DNA from: Planctomycetota bacterium
GTDB taxonomy: Bacteria; Planctomycetota; Planctomycetia; Gemmatales; Gemmataceae
Reading direction: 5' to 3'
Assembly (NCBI GenBank): GCA_018970845.1
Contig: JAGWVO010000051.1
Location: forward strand, 1-14,317
Length of the DNA: 14,317 nucleotides
Notes under the pieces: model-generated
Told to the model about the DNA's origin: nothing
The model's database searches: none
Seen by the model: the letters and a program-made list of their open reading frames with translations, nothing else
Position numbers and translations under genes: made by a program
Shown here: positions 7,870 through 14,317 of the stretch, piece after piece
Layout: the number at the start of each line of letters is the position of its first letter
Numbering within the stretch: the first letter of the stretch is position 1

Positions 7870-9662
7870 CTTGGTGCCGCCTCCCCGCCCAGGATTTCAG
7901 CTTCCGTACGGATCTCCTCGCGGAGTTCCTCGCCGTCGATGATGCGGTAGCTGTAGCCCTGCTCGGTGAGGAACAGTTGGCGGTGGTGCGCGAAGTCCTG
8001 CTCGCGGGTATCCCGCGTCACCAGCGTCAGGAAGTGGGCCGATTCCCCCGACGCCTTGGGACGAAGGACGCGCCCGAGCCTCTGCGCCTCCTCCTGCCTC
8101 GAGCCGAACGATCCCGAGACCTGGATCAGCACGTTGGCGTCGGGAAGGTCGAGCGCGAAGTTGCCCACCTTCGAGAGGATGAGGTGGCGTATCTCCCCGG
8201 CGCGGAACTTGCGGTAGATCTCCTCACGCTCGTCGTTGGGCGTGGCGCCGGTGATCATCGGAATCCCGAAGCGCTTGCGCAGGCGGCGCAACTGGCCGAG
8301 ATACTGCCCGATGATGATGACCCGGTGCCCCTGGTGCCGCTGGAGCAGCGAGGCGACGACATCATCCTTGGCGACATTGTCGCTGGCCAGCCGGAACTTG
8401 GCGCGCCACTCGGCGACCGCGTATTCGACGCGGTGCTCCGCGGGCATGCCCACGCGGACCTCGGTGCATGCGGCCTCGGCGATCCAGCCCTTGCCTTCGA
8501 GCTCGCGCCAGGGGACATCGTACTTCTTGGGCCCGACCAGGCTGAACACATCGCCTTCCCGGCCGTCCTCGCGCACGAGCGTGGCGGTGAGGCCCAGGCG
8601 GCGGCGCGCCTGGATCTGCGCGGTGACGCGGAACACCGGCGCCGGCAGCAGGTGGACCTCGTCATACACCACGAGGCCCCAGTCCATCTTGTCGAAGAGC
8701 GGAAAATGGGGAAATTCCCCGTCCTTCTCGTCCCGGTAGGAGAGGATCTGGTAGGTGGCGACGGTGACGGGCCTGATCTCCTTCGCCTCGCCGGAATATT
8801 CGCCGACCTGCGTCTCGTCGAGGTCGGTCTTGTCCAGGATCTCCCTCTTCCACTGCTTCACGGCGGTGACGCCGGTGGTGAGCACGAGGGTGTGCCGGCC
8901 CATCATGGCCATGGCGGCGATTCCCACCACCGTCTTGCCCGCCCCGCACGGCAGCACGATCACGCCGCTGCCCCCCGAGGCGTCGCCTCCCGCGTAGAAG
9001 ATCGCGGCGGCATCCTTCTGGTAGTCGCGGGGGGCGAAGGGGATCCCTTGCCGGGTGATTTGCCGCAGAGCCATCGGCAGGGGGGCCCCGTCGGTGTAGC
9101 CCGCCACATCCTGCGCCGGATACCCCAAGTGGATGAGCGCCTGCTTCAGCACTCCGCGGTTGCCCGGATCGACCAGCCGGCAGCCGGGCGCGATGGCCTC
9201 GCCCAGCAGCTCGCGGATCTTCGGCTGCCTCGCCAACTCGTCCAGCAGGGACCTGTCCGCCGTGACCAGCTTCAGCCAGCCGAGCCCGGGCACCGACGGG
9301 GTGAATTCCTGCCCCGTCCTTTCGGTGATGGCCGCGAGTTCCTGACCGGTGGCGCGTTCCAGGCGGATACGCCCGTACCGGCTCACGATCTCCCTGATGT
9401 CGAGCATCAGGTTGGCCGGGATCGCGAACTTCGCGTGGGCCTTGAGGGCGTCGATCATCGCCTCGGCGGCGAGGCCAGCGGCCGCGGCGTTCCAAAGCGA
9501 AAGCGGCGTCAGCCGGTAGGTGTGGATGTGTTCCGGGCTCTTGACCAGTTCCGCGAACGGCGCGATGGCGTCGCGGGCCGGCTCGTAGCGCGGGTTGTCG
9601 ACCTCCACCAGGATGGTGCGGTCTCCCTGGACTATCAGCGGATTGAGCGGATCGTGCTGCAT
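7866..9662 (-). CDS. XPB-type DNA repair helicase (superfamily 2, 3'-5')
   Basis: 598 residues, slightly longer than mycobacterial XPB. Motifs in order: Walker A PCGAGKT (238-244), Ia region LTTGVTAVKQW (261-271), DEVH (334-337), TAT (359-361) followed at once by the XPB signature RED (364-366), and motif VI QEEAQRLGRVLRPK (523-536). The RED triad and DEVH box, with the N-terminal sequence beginning NPLIVQGDRTILVEVD, identify the bacterial XPB class and exclude other SF2 helicases such as RecG or UvrB. The N-terminal part (8-182) replaces the eukaryotic/archaeal damage-recognition region and contains a PF13625-like domain and a 60-residue alpha/beta module. XPB enzymes unwind DNA with 3'-5' polarity using ATP; in bacteria the pathway is not settled, UvrABC normally doing excision repair. 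No Bax1-type nuclease gene, the archaeal partner, lies beside it here. It is the first gene of a coupled three-gene operon. GGGA five bases before the ATG is the likely ribosome binding site. Confidence 0.95.
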   Translation of the reverse strand: MQHDPLNPLIVQGDRTILVEVDNPRYEPARDAIAPFAELVKSPEHIHTYRLTPLSLWNAAAAGLAAEAMIDALKAHAKFAIPANLMLDIREIVSRYGRIRLERATGQELAAITERTGQEFTPSVPGLGWLKLVTADRSLLDELARQPKIRELLGEAIAPGCRLVDPGNRGVLKQALIHLGYPAQDVAGYTDGAPLPMALRQITRQGIPFAPRDYQKDAAAIFYAGGDASGGSGVIVLPCGAGKTVVGIAAMAMMGRHTLVLTTGVTAVKQWKREILDKTDLDETQVGEYSGEAKEIRPVTVATYQILSYRDEKDGEFPHFPLFDKMDWGLVVYDEVHLLPAPVFRVTAQIQARRRLGLTATLVREDGREGDVFSLVGPKKYDVPWRELEGKGWIAEAACTEVRVGMPAEHRVEYAVAEWRAKFRLASDNVAKDDVVASLLQRHQGHRVIIIGQYLGQLRRLRKRFGIPMITGATPNDEREEIYRKFRAGEIRHLILSKVGNFALDLPDANVLIQVSGSFGSRQEEAQRLGRVLRPKASGESAHFLTLVTRDTREQDFAHHRQLFLTEQGYSYRIIDGEELREEIRTEAEILGGEAAPR

Positions 9663-9715
9663 GCCAGTCCCGGTCGGTGTTGTGTCGTCCCTGACACCGG
9701 GACGGAAAGTCCCGG
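9663..9715 (-). promoter_or_regulatory. Leader of the XPB operon with two mutually exclusive hairpins
   Basis: Read on the minus strand, CCGGGAC (9715-9709), its complement GTCCCGG (9703-9697) and a second CCGGGAC (9673-9667) follow each other. The first pair gives a perfect seven-base stem with a TTTCC loop. Alternatively the middle element, extended to GTCCCGGTGT (9703-9694), pairs with ACAC-CG-AC-CGGGAC (9680-9667) through ten base pairs with a two-base bulge; this second stem buries the GGGA ribosome binding site of the XPB gene, five bases before its ATG. The layout is that of a translational switch, but no ligand-binding fold or leader peptide is visible. Confidence 0.35.
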
Positions 9716-9754
9716 ACTGTTCAGTCTAGGAACTGGCTGGAAACTGGAACAAGG

Positions 9755-9773
9755 GGCGCCATCCCCCGGCGCC
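9755..9773 (-). terminator. Possible terminator hairpin after the glycosidase-like gene
   Basis: GGCGCC (9755-9760) and GGCGCC (9768-9773), separated by seven bases, form a six-base-pair GC stem starting two bases after the TAA stop of the minus-strand gene that ends at 9776. On that strand it is followed by CCTTGTTCC, not a real U-tract, so it is a weak candidate. If it does not terminate, transcripts could run through the 113-bp gap into the XPB operon. Confidence 0.35.
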
Positions 9774-9775
9774 GT

Positions 9776-12700
9776 TTATTCGAGCCGAAGAATATCTCCA
9801 GCGGCGAGGCCCGGAAGGGTGATCACGCGGGAATCTCCGCGCTTCTCCAAGGGAACGGGGCCGGCCCAGGCGCTGACCGCCCTGGAAACTTCCCTGGAAA
9901 GCCGCAAGGAAATTTCCACGCGGCCCTCCACCGGCTTGCCATAGTTCGCCACGGGCACCACGAACCCTTTTCCGGCATCCAGCACCCGCGAATCAGCCAG
10001 CCGTCCTTCCACCAAGACCTCGGCCGTGACGCCGGCGGCCTTGAGGGCCTCGCCGACCAGGGCCATCGACGCGGGATCATACGCCGCGGGCAAACGGTGG
10101 CTCGACGGGCCCCTGTCGGGCACGCCGGCCGGTTGGCACGCCGTCCAAAGGCACGACATTCCCGGAAGCGCCGCGATGGTCAGCACCCGACCCTTGCCCA
10201 GTTCACGGGCGCAGACCGCGGGTCGATCATCACCCTGGAAACGGGCGACGACCAAGGTGTTTTCGGCGGGCTCCATGGCGTCGATGGCACCGATCACCGG
10301 CATCAGCCAGCCGGGCCCGGCGATCGTGTCGATGGGGTTGAGGCTCGCCAAGCCGCGGCGTGGAAGGGCGAAGGCATCCTGAATCGTGGATATCCGCGCC
10401 TTGAGTCCGAGCAGGGCATCGAAGGCCGCCTGAGGCTTGCGGTACGGGTCGAACCGACCGGCCCCGGCGGTGGCCAGCACCACTCCGCCCTCCCGCACCC
10501 AGCCTTCCAGCCGCGCCGCGAGTTCCCCGGGCAGGCAGTCTCCCACCACGAACAGCAGTTTCAATCCCTTGAGCCTTTCCGGCGTGCAGTCCGCCTCAAG
10601 GAACAAGTCGGGCGACCGCCCCTGATGCGCCAGCGCCGCGTACAACCCAAGGCGGTCGAGGTGGTGGCAAAGCCTCGCGCCGCCGAATCCCGGACCCGTC
10701 CATGATGGCTCGCCTCCATCCCTCATGATTTCCGCGAGGTCCCAACGGTCGGTCGATTCGCTGACGAGAATTCCCACCGGCGAGGCGACCGGCCGGGACG
10801 AAGGCAAAAGGTCTTCCACCAAGCCGACGGCGTGGGCGACATCCCTGACCGCGCGGAAGCGGCCGGGACTGCGGTAATCGACATGGTTGCCGCCGACGGT
10901 CTCATTGAGCCCCAGCCCTCCGAAATCGAGCCGAGTGGCGCCATGGGCCAGTTGGCTGATCGCGGAGCGGATGAAGTCGGCATCGGTGTTGCCTGGTTCC
11001 TGGGCAAGGTTGAACGGCCTGATCACGGCGCTTTTTTGTCCGCGCAAGCCCATGGCGGCGAACTCCGAGGCGTATCCGTTGGCAAGCGGGCCCGCCTGGG
11101 CCGAGCGCCAGAAGCCGTCTCCCGGGCGAATGAAATCGATGGCTCCCGAACGGGCCAGGCTGGTCATGCCTGAGACGGTGGGAACATGAAAAGGCTCAAG
11201 CGCAACGGTGATGCCCACATGGGTGTCCCGGCCCAGTTCGAGCCTGACGCGGGAGGCGGCCAGCCTCGCCTGCCTCGCCGCCATCTCCTCGTAAAAGAGC
11301 AGCGAGTCGACATACAGCCGCGGAGCGGTCGCCGCGGCTGCGGAACTGCTATCGGGACGCATCTGCAAGCGGTCGAAATTCCCCCAGGCGCCCATCCAGT
11401 AATCGCGGTTGGCCACCTTGCCGCGGTTGGCCTCGAGCCAATCGATCCACAGGCGGTTGAGGGCTTTCGCCGGAGTGCCCTTCCGGCCGGCGGCCTTGTC
11501 CCTGGCGGCCTCCTCCTCCAAAAGGGGCTGCAGCCAGGCGACGGGCGTGAGGTTCTCCCCCAACTCGTACCATGCCGTGGCATCGGCGAGACCCTGCCTC
11601 CTGAGGTCTTGCCGGATCCTCGCGATGGTGGTCGCCTGCGCCGCCTCGGGCCCTGCCGCGATCACCTGGTCGGGATGGGCCGCCCGAGCCCCGCTACGGA
11701 GCGCCGCCACGGCCGCCTTGATGTTATTGGCGGCATCCGGGCCTCCCAGTAGCCGGGCCTGCAACTCGGCGTATCGCTCGCCGTATTCACCCTCGGCCCA
11801 GGCGGGAATATGCTCGCCAAGGCAGAGCTGGGCCGAGGGAACCCGGCCCGGCGCCGGTGCCGATTCGAGCGCCTCGAAGATCTTCCGAATCGCCTGTTCG
11901 GGCTGCGAAGGCGCCTCGCCAACGCCGGCATAGGGCGGCAGGAAGACTCGCGCGGTTCGCTTGCCCCTGAACGCGGCACGGGCGCCTTCGACGGAACCGG
12001 CCGGCCGGATTTCCACATCGAACCCGGCTTCCGGACCGTTGAACAGCGTCACTCCAGGGTGGCATGTGTCTTGTCCCGACAAGGGCGACCAGGCGCTCCA
12101 CCGGCCCGGCTCGAGGTCGCGGGCCAGGATTCCCTCCACGGCTCCCAGGGGTGCCCTCGTGAACTGGTGCGAGGCCGAAAAGCTGGCCAGACTGTCGCCC
12201 TGATGCCTGAACCTGGCTTCCCACCGCGCCCCCGCCAACTCCCGAATCCATTCCAATATCGGGTACTGGGGGGCTTGCCTCGAATGCCTGGCGCGCCAGG
12301 AATCCCGCGTGTCGGCCGTCAGCACCAGCGCGTCCACCGATCGGGGCGATGCCGTGCCCGGAAAGCCCTCGAAAGCCTCACCCTCAAGGGTCAGCTCCAC
12401 CTCGCCCGCCTCGAGTCCGCCAAGCGTGAACCGCTCTTCCACGAGCGCGTCGGTGCCGTGGGCGGTTTCCCGCCGGATTCCCGCCACCGTGTCGCCGGGC
12501 CCGAACACCGGATTGAGCCTTCTCCCCGCGACGAAGCGGAATGTCTTGCCCCTTTGCGAGACCCTTACCACCAAGGGCGCGTCGCAGCCCTCGGCATGTT
12601 CTCGCCTGAGCCAAAGCACATGATCTCCCGGAGCGGGAACCATCGCCTTGGCGGTGGCCGCGCCCGATTGGTCAGGCGGCAGCAGGGCCACCCGTTCACC

Positions 12701-12871
12701 GGAAATCAGCCCCAGGCCGGTCTGGTCAGCCACCAGGTTCCCATGGGCCACCTTCACGGGCTTCCAGCCCCCCTCGAGTTTCATCGACTCGGCTTCGATG
12801 ACCAACCCGAAGGGTCGCCCGTCCCCGGCCCGGCACAAGAGCAGGGTCAGGGAAATCAAGAACGGCGTCAT
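9776..12871 (-). CDS. Large exported glycoside-hydrolase-like protein with carbohydrate-binding-like N-terminus
   Basis: 1031 residues from the ATG at 12871-12869, chosen because it opens a signal peptide (MTPFLISLTLLLCRAGDG) and has GGGAG eight bases upstream. The frame stays open for 145 codons further upstream, but that stretch runs antisense into the neighbouring gene and has no signal peptide. Residues 24-190 look like a beta-sandwich carbohydrate-binding domain (VIEAESMKLEGGW, then LPAPGDHVLWLRRE-like strands). About 335-690 could be a TIM barrel, with acidic candidates in WYELGEN (434-440) and in the FGGLGLNETVG stretch (650-660). Residues 696-905 resemble the Rossmann-like trimerisation domain of GH42 beta-galactosidases (GILVSES at the start, LLFVVGDCLP, WVREGGVVLATAG, LGKGRVLTIAALPG). 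The last 120 residues are a beta-rich domain ending AAGDILRLE. The order resembles GH42-type enzymes, yet I cannot assign a family or pin down the catalytic pair. It probably acts on a polysaccharide or glycoside outside the cytoplasm. It stands alone, divergent from the LRR gene. Confidence 0.8.
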   Translation of the reverse strand: MTPFLISLTLLLCRAGDGRPFGLVIEAESMKLEGGWKPVKVAHGNLVADQTGLGLISGERVALLPPDQSGAATAKAMVPAPGDHVLWLRREHAEGCDAPLVVRVSQRGKTFRFVAGRRLNPVFGPGDTVAGIRRETAHGTDALVEERFTLGGLEAGEVELTLEGEAFEGFPGTASPRSVDALVLTADTRDSWRARHSRQAPQYPILEWIRELAGARWEARFRHQGDSLASFSASHQFTRAPLGAVEGILARDLEPGRWSAWSPLSGQDTCHPGVTLFNGPEAGFDVEIRPAGSVEGARAAFRGKRTARVFLPPYAGVGEAPSQPEQAIRKIFEALESAPAPGRVPSAQLCLGEHIPAWAEGEYGERYAELQARLLGGPDAANNIKAAVAALRSGARAAHPDQVIAAGPEAAQATTIARIRQDLRRQGLADATAWYELGENLTPVAWLQPLLEEEAARDKAAGRKGTPAKALNRLWIDWLEANRGKVANRDYWMGAWGNFDRLQMRPDSSSAAAATAPRLYVDSLLFYEEMAARQARLAASRVRLELGRDTHVGITVALEPFHVPTVSGMTSLARSGAIDFIRPGDGFWRSAQAGPLANGYASEFAAMGLRGQKSAVIRPFNLAQEPGNTDADFIRSAISQLAHGATRLDFGGLGLNETVGGNHVDYRSPGRFRAVRDVAHAVGLVEDLLPSSRPVASPVGILVSESTDRWDLAEIMRDGGEPSWTGPGFGGARLCHHLDRLGLYAALAHQGRSPDLFLEADCTPERLKGLKLLFVVGDCLPGELAARLEGWVREGGVVLATAGAGRFDPYRKPQAAFDALLGLKARISTIQDAFALPRRGLASLNPIDTIAGPGWLMPVIGAIDAMEPAENTLVVARFQGDDRPAVCARELGKGRVLTIAALPGMSCLWTACQPAGVPDRGPSSHRLPAAYDPASMALVGEALKAAGVTAEVLVEGRLADSRVLDAGKGFVVPVANYGKPVEGRVEISLRLSREVSRAVSAWAGPVPLEKRGDSRVITLPGLAAGDILRLE

Positions 12872-12979
12872 GCACGGCACTCCCGCATCCGATCGGCCGA
12901 ACATGGTGCCACGGTGCGCGGACCCGACGCAAGGACAAGCGATTTCAGGGGGTTGTGCGCCCGGCCAAGCGCCGGAACA
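12872..12979. other. Short divergent promoter region
   Basis: This 108-bp gap separates the starts of the glycosidase-like gene (minus) and the LRR gene (plus), so both promoters must fit here or overlap the genes. No clear -35/-10 pair is visible. A five-base-pair hairpin CCGGC-caagc-GCCGG (12961-12975) ends four bases before the LRR start codon. Confidence 0.5.
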
Positions 12980-14317
12980 ATGATCTTCCGGTTTCACTTC
13001 CGGGAGGTGCCGCGCTCCGTGAATTTGGCCGCCTGCCTCGAGCACCCTGAATTCCAAGGCCTGCTCACGGGGGCGAAAGCGGAACCCGCGTCGGATTATC
13101 CCCGGGTGGCCTGCGCCGACTGGCTGGAAGTTCGAGGACTGTCCGAACCGGCGCGCCGCTGGCGCGCGAGCCTTAGCACTCCTTTTTCCCGCATCCCCCT
13201 GACATCCCATTTTACCCGAATGGATGTGCTTCCGGCCTCCATCACCTGGCGAGTCGCCGAGGGGTTTTTGCATGCCGAGGCACCGGAAACCGCAGATTGG
13301 TCGCAAGCGGGCATCTGGAGGCCGTGGCCCCGTGTCACCCGTGAATCGGTTGCGCGGGTCAACCGCGCCGCAAGTGAACGGCAGGTCGCCGGCCTTGACC
13401 TTTCAAGGCTGCTGGAACGGGGAGCCTTGCCCGAATTGCTCGAAGGCCTGCCCTCCTCGGCGGCATCCCATTTCTGGCTCGACGACAACGGGTTGATGGA
13501 TGCCCAGATGGAGACCTTGGCGAAAAGCCAATGCCTTGGGGGCGTCCGTTCGCTTCGCCTGGGGCGAAACCGGTTGACCCAGCAAGGCGTGGCCACGCTG
13601 CTTCGCGCTCCCTGGGCGGGTGGACTGGTCTCCCTTGAACTGGAAGGAAACGAGCGGATGGGGGCCCAGGGGGTGAGCCTGCTCGGCAGGTCGGCGGCGC
13701 TGGCCCAACTGAAGCGACTCCACATGGCCGGCTGTGGCGGCGGGGATGCCGGCGCCTTCGGATTGGCGGAAGCCCTGTCGCCCTGGCGCATCGAGGAACT
13801 CGACATCGGCTCATGCGGTGTCTCGGCGGAGGGGATCCGGGCGCTGGCCTCATCCCCGACGGCGGCCGGCCTGACGCGCCTGGAACTTGCCGGCAACCAC
13901 CTGAGTTCCGCCGCCACGCTCGACATGCTCAAGGCGCTTGCGGACGGCCCGCTCGCGAGGCTCGGACTCGCGAATTGCTGGATCGGAGCGCCGGTGATCG
14001 AGGCGTTGGCGGCGGGGGAAGGTCCGGCCGGGCTTGTCGACCTCGACATCGGCCACAATGGGCTGCGTGAGGGACGCCGCTGGGGACTCGGCGGAACCCA
14101 TGCCGCCATCCTGGCCAATTCTCCGTCGATGGCGAGGCTTCAATCCCTCTCGCTGGCCGGAATGCCGTGGAACGCCGGCATGGCCGCGGCCATGGCCACC
14201 AAACCGTTTTTTCATCTCCATAAACTGGATCTTTCAAATTGCAGGATCGGCCCGGCCGCGCTTCCCGCCCTCCTCGATTCCCCCTGGTTGGCCGATGTCC
14301 GCTCGCTTGTCCTCGAC
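12980..14317 (+). CDS. Leucine-rich-repeat protein with Gemmata-type repeat-companion domain; 3' end outside the window
   Basis: 446 codons are visible, open to the window edge. There is no signal peptide or membrane segment, so it is probably cytoplasmic. Residues 15-64 carry a form of the short TIGR02996-type domain that precedes repeats in Gemmata-group proteins (YPRVACADWLE, 40-50, against the usual PRLVYADWLEE). A linker (65-160) follows. From 165 on there are eleven LRRs of the ribonuclease-inhibitor style with a spacing near 27 residues: LDDNGL 167, LRLGRNRL 192, LELEGNERM 219, LHMAGCGG 247, LDIGSCGV 274, LELAGNHL 301, LGLANCWI 328, LDIGHNGL 355, LSLAGMPW 390, LDLSNCRI 416 and LVLD 443. 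The step between 355 and 390 is longer, about 35. Such proteins are assumed to be protein-binding scaffolds; no partner can be read from the context. The ATG at 12980 was chosen, though the frame continues upstream with possible TTG (12953) and GTG (12914) starts. The Shine-Dalgarno is weak (CGGAA). Confidence 0.85.
   Translation, partial: MIFRFHFREVPRSVNLAACLEHPEFQGLLTGAKAEPASDYPRVACADWLEVRGLSEPARRWRASLSTPFSRIPLTSHFTRMDVLPASITWRVAEGFLHAEAPETADWSQAGIWRPWPRVTRESVARVNRAASERQVAGLDLSRLLERGALPELLEGLPSSAASHFWLDDNGLMDAQMETLAKSQCLGGVRSLRLGRNRLTQQGVATLLRAPWAGGLVSLELEGNERMGAQGVSLLGRSAALAQLKRLHMAGCGGGDAGAFGLAEALSPWRIEELDIGSCGVSAEGIRALASSPTAAGLTRLELAGNHLSSAATLDMLKALADGPLARLGLANCWIGAPVIEALAAGEGPAGLVDLDIGHNGLREGRRWGLGGTHAAILANSPSMARLQSLSLAGMPWNAGMAAAMATKPFFHLHKLDLSNCRIGPAALPALLDSPWLADVRSLVLD

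Noticed and set aside
7977..9944. Plus-strand open frame of 655 codons antisense to the XPB gene
   Set aside because: It mirrors the XPB gene, which has all helicase motifs; its translation is rich in Arg, Asp, Gly and His with no domain, as expected from the complement of a GC-rich gene.
12872..13306. N-terminal extension of 145 codons for the glycosidase-like gene
   Set aside because: It would run through the start of the LRR gene and bury the signal peptide; the ATG at 12871 has a proper ribosome binding site and signal sequence.
13096..14118. Minus-strand open frame of 340 codons antisense to the LRR gene
   Set aside because: Ser/Pro/Arg-rich low-complexity translation; the plus strand holds a regular LRR array.
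1..14317. A defence island, mobile element or CRISPR system built around the helicase
   Set aside because: The SF2 protein has the XPB-specific RED motif and XPB N-terminus, and no nuclease, transposase, integrase, toxin pair or repeat array is found next to it.

Overview
The window is GC-rich chromosomal DNA, most likely from a planctomycete of the Gemmata group (Gemmatales). The main clue is the last gene: a leucine-rich-repeat protein whose N-terminus carries a degenerate form of the short 'YPRxxxADWLE' domain that accompanies such repeats in that group. Secreted BNR-propeller and glycosidase-like proteins and a bacterial XPB helicase fit this assignment, but no rRNA or other marker gene is present to prove it. 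I see no tRNA, rRNA, CRISPR array, insertion sequence or phage gene.

Layout. (1) Positions 1-2366, minus strand: the 5' 788 codons of a large CPA2 (YbaL/KefB-type) cation:proton antiporter with a TrkA-N domain, a CBS pair and the start of a PTS EIIA-type domain cut by the window edge. (2) 2367-2863: a 497-bp divergent spacer without a convincing gene. (3) 2864-5183, plus strand: two closely spaced genes for exported beta-propeller proteins, a sialidase-like BNR protein and a lactonase-family (YbhE-like) protein. (4) 5313-5352: a strong hairpin, probably a terminator, between convergent genes. (5) 5387-9662, minus strand: a translationally coupled three-gene operon read as XPB helicase, then a 74-residue protein, then a 753-residue helicase-associated protein; each junction is a 4-base stop/start overlap. 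(6) 9776-12871, minus strand: a 1031-residue exported, glycoside-hydrolase-like protein with an N-terminal carbohydrate-binding-like domain. (7) 12980 to the end, plus strand: the 5' part of the LRR protein, divergent from (6).

The most interesting observation is in the XPB operon. Comparing the three products by eye, the N-terminal non-motor part of XPB (module A about residues 8-102, module B about 132-182) reappears in the C-terminal half of the 753-residue partner, and the 74-residue protein in between looks like a free-standing module B. The alignments of module B are gapless. The leader of this operon can also form two mutually exclusive hairpins, one of which covers the ribosome binding site. 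The antiporter fusion (transport, nucleotide-binding, CBS and EIIA domains on one chain) and the sialidase-like protein that seems to lack part of the catalytic set are further points for a second look.
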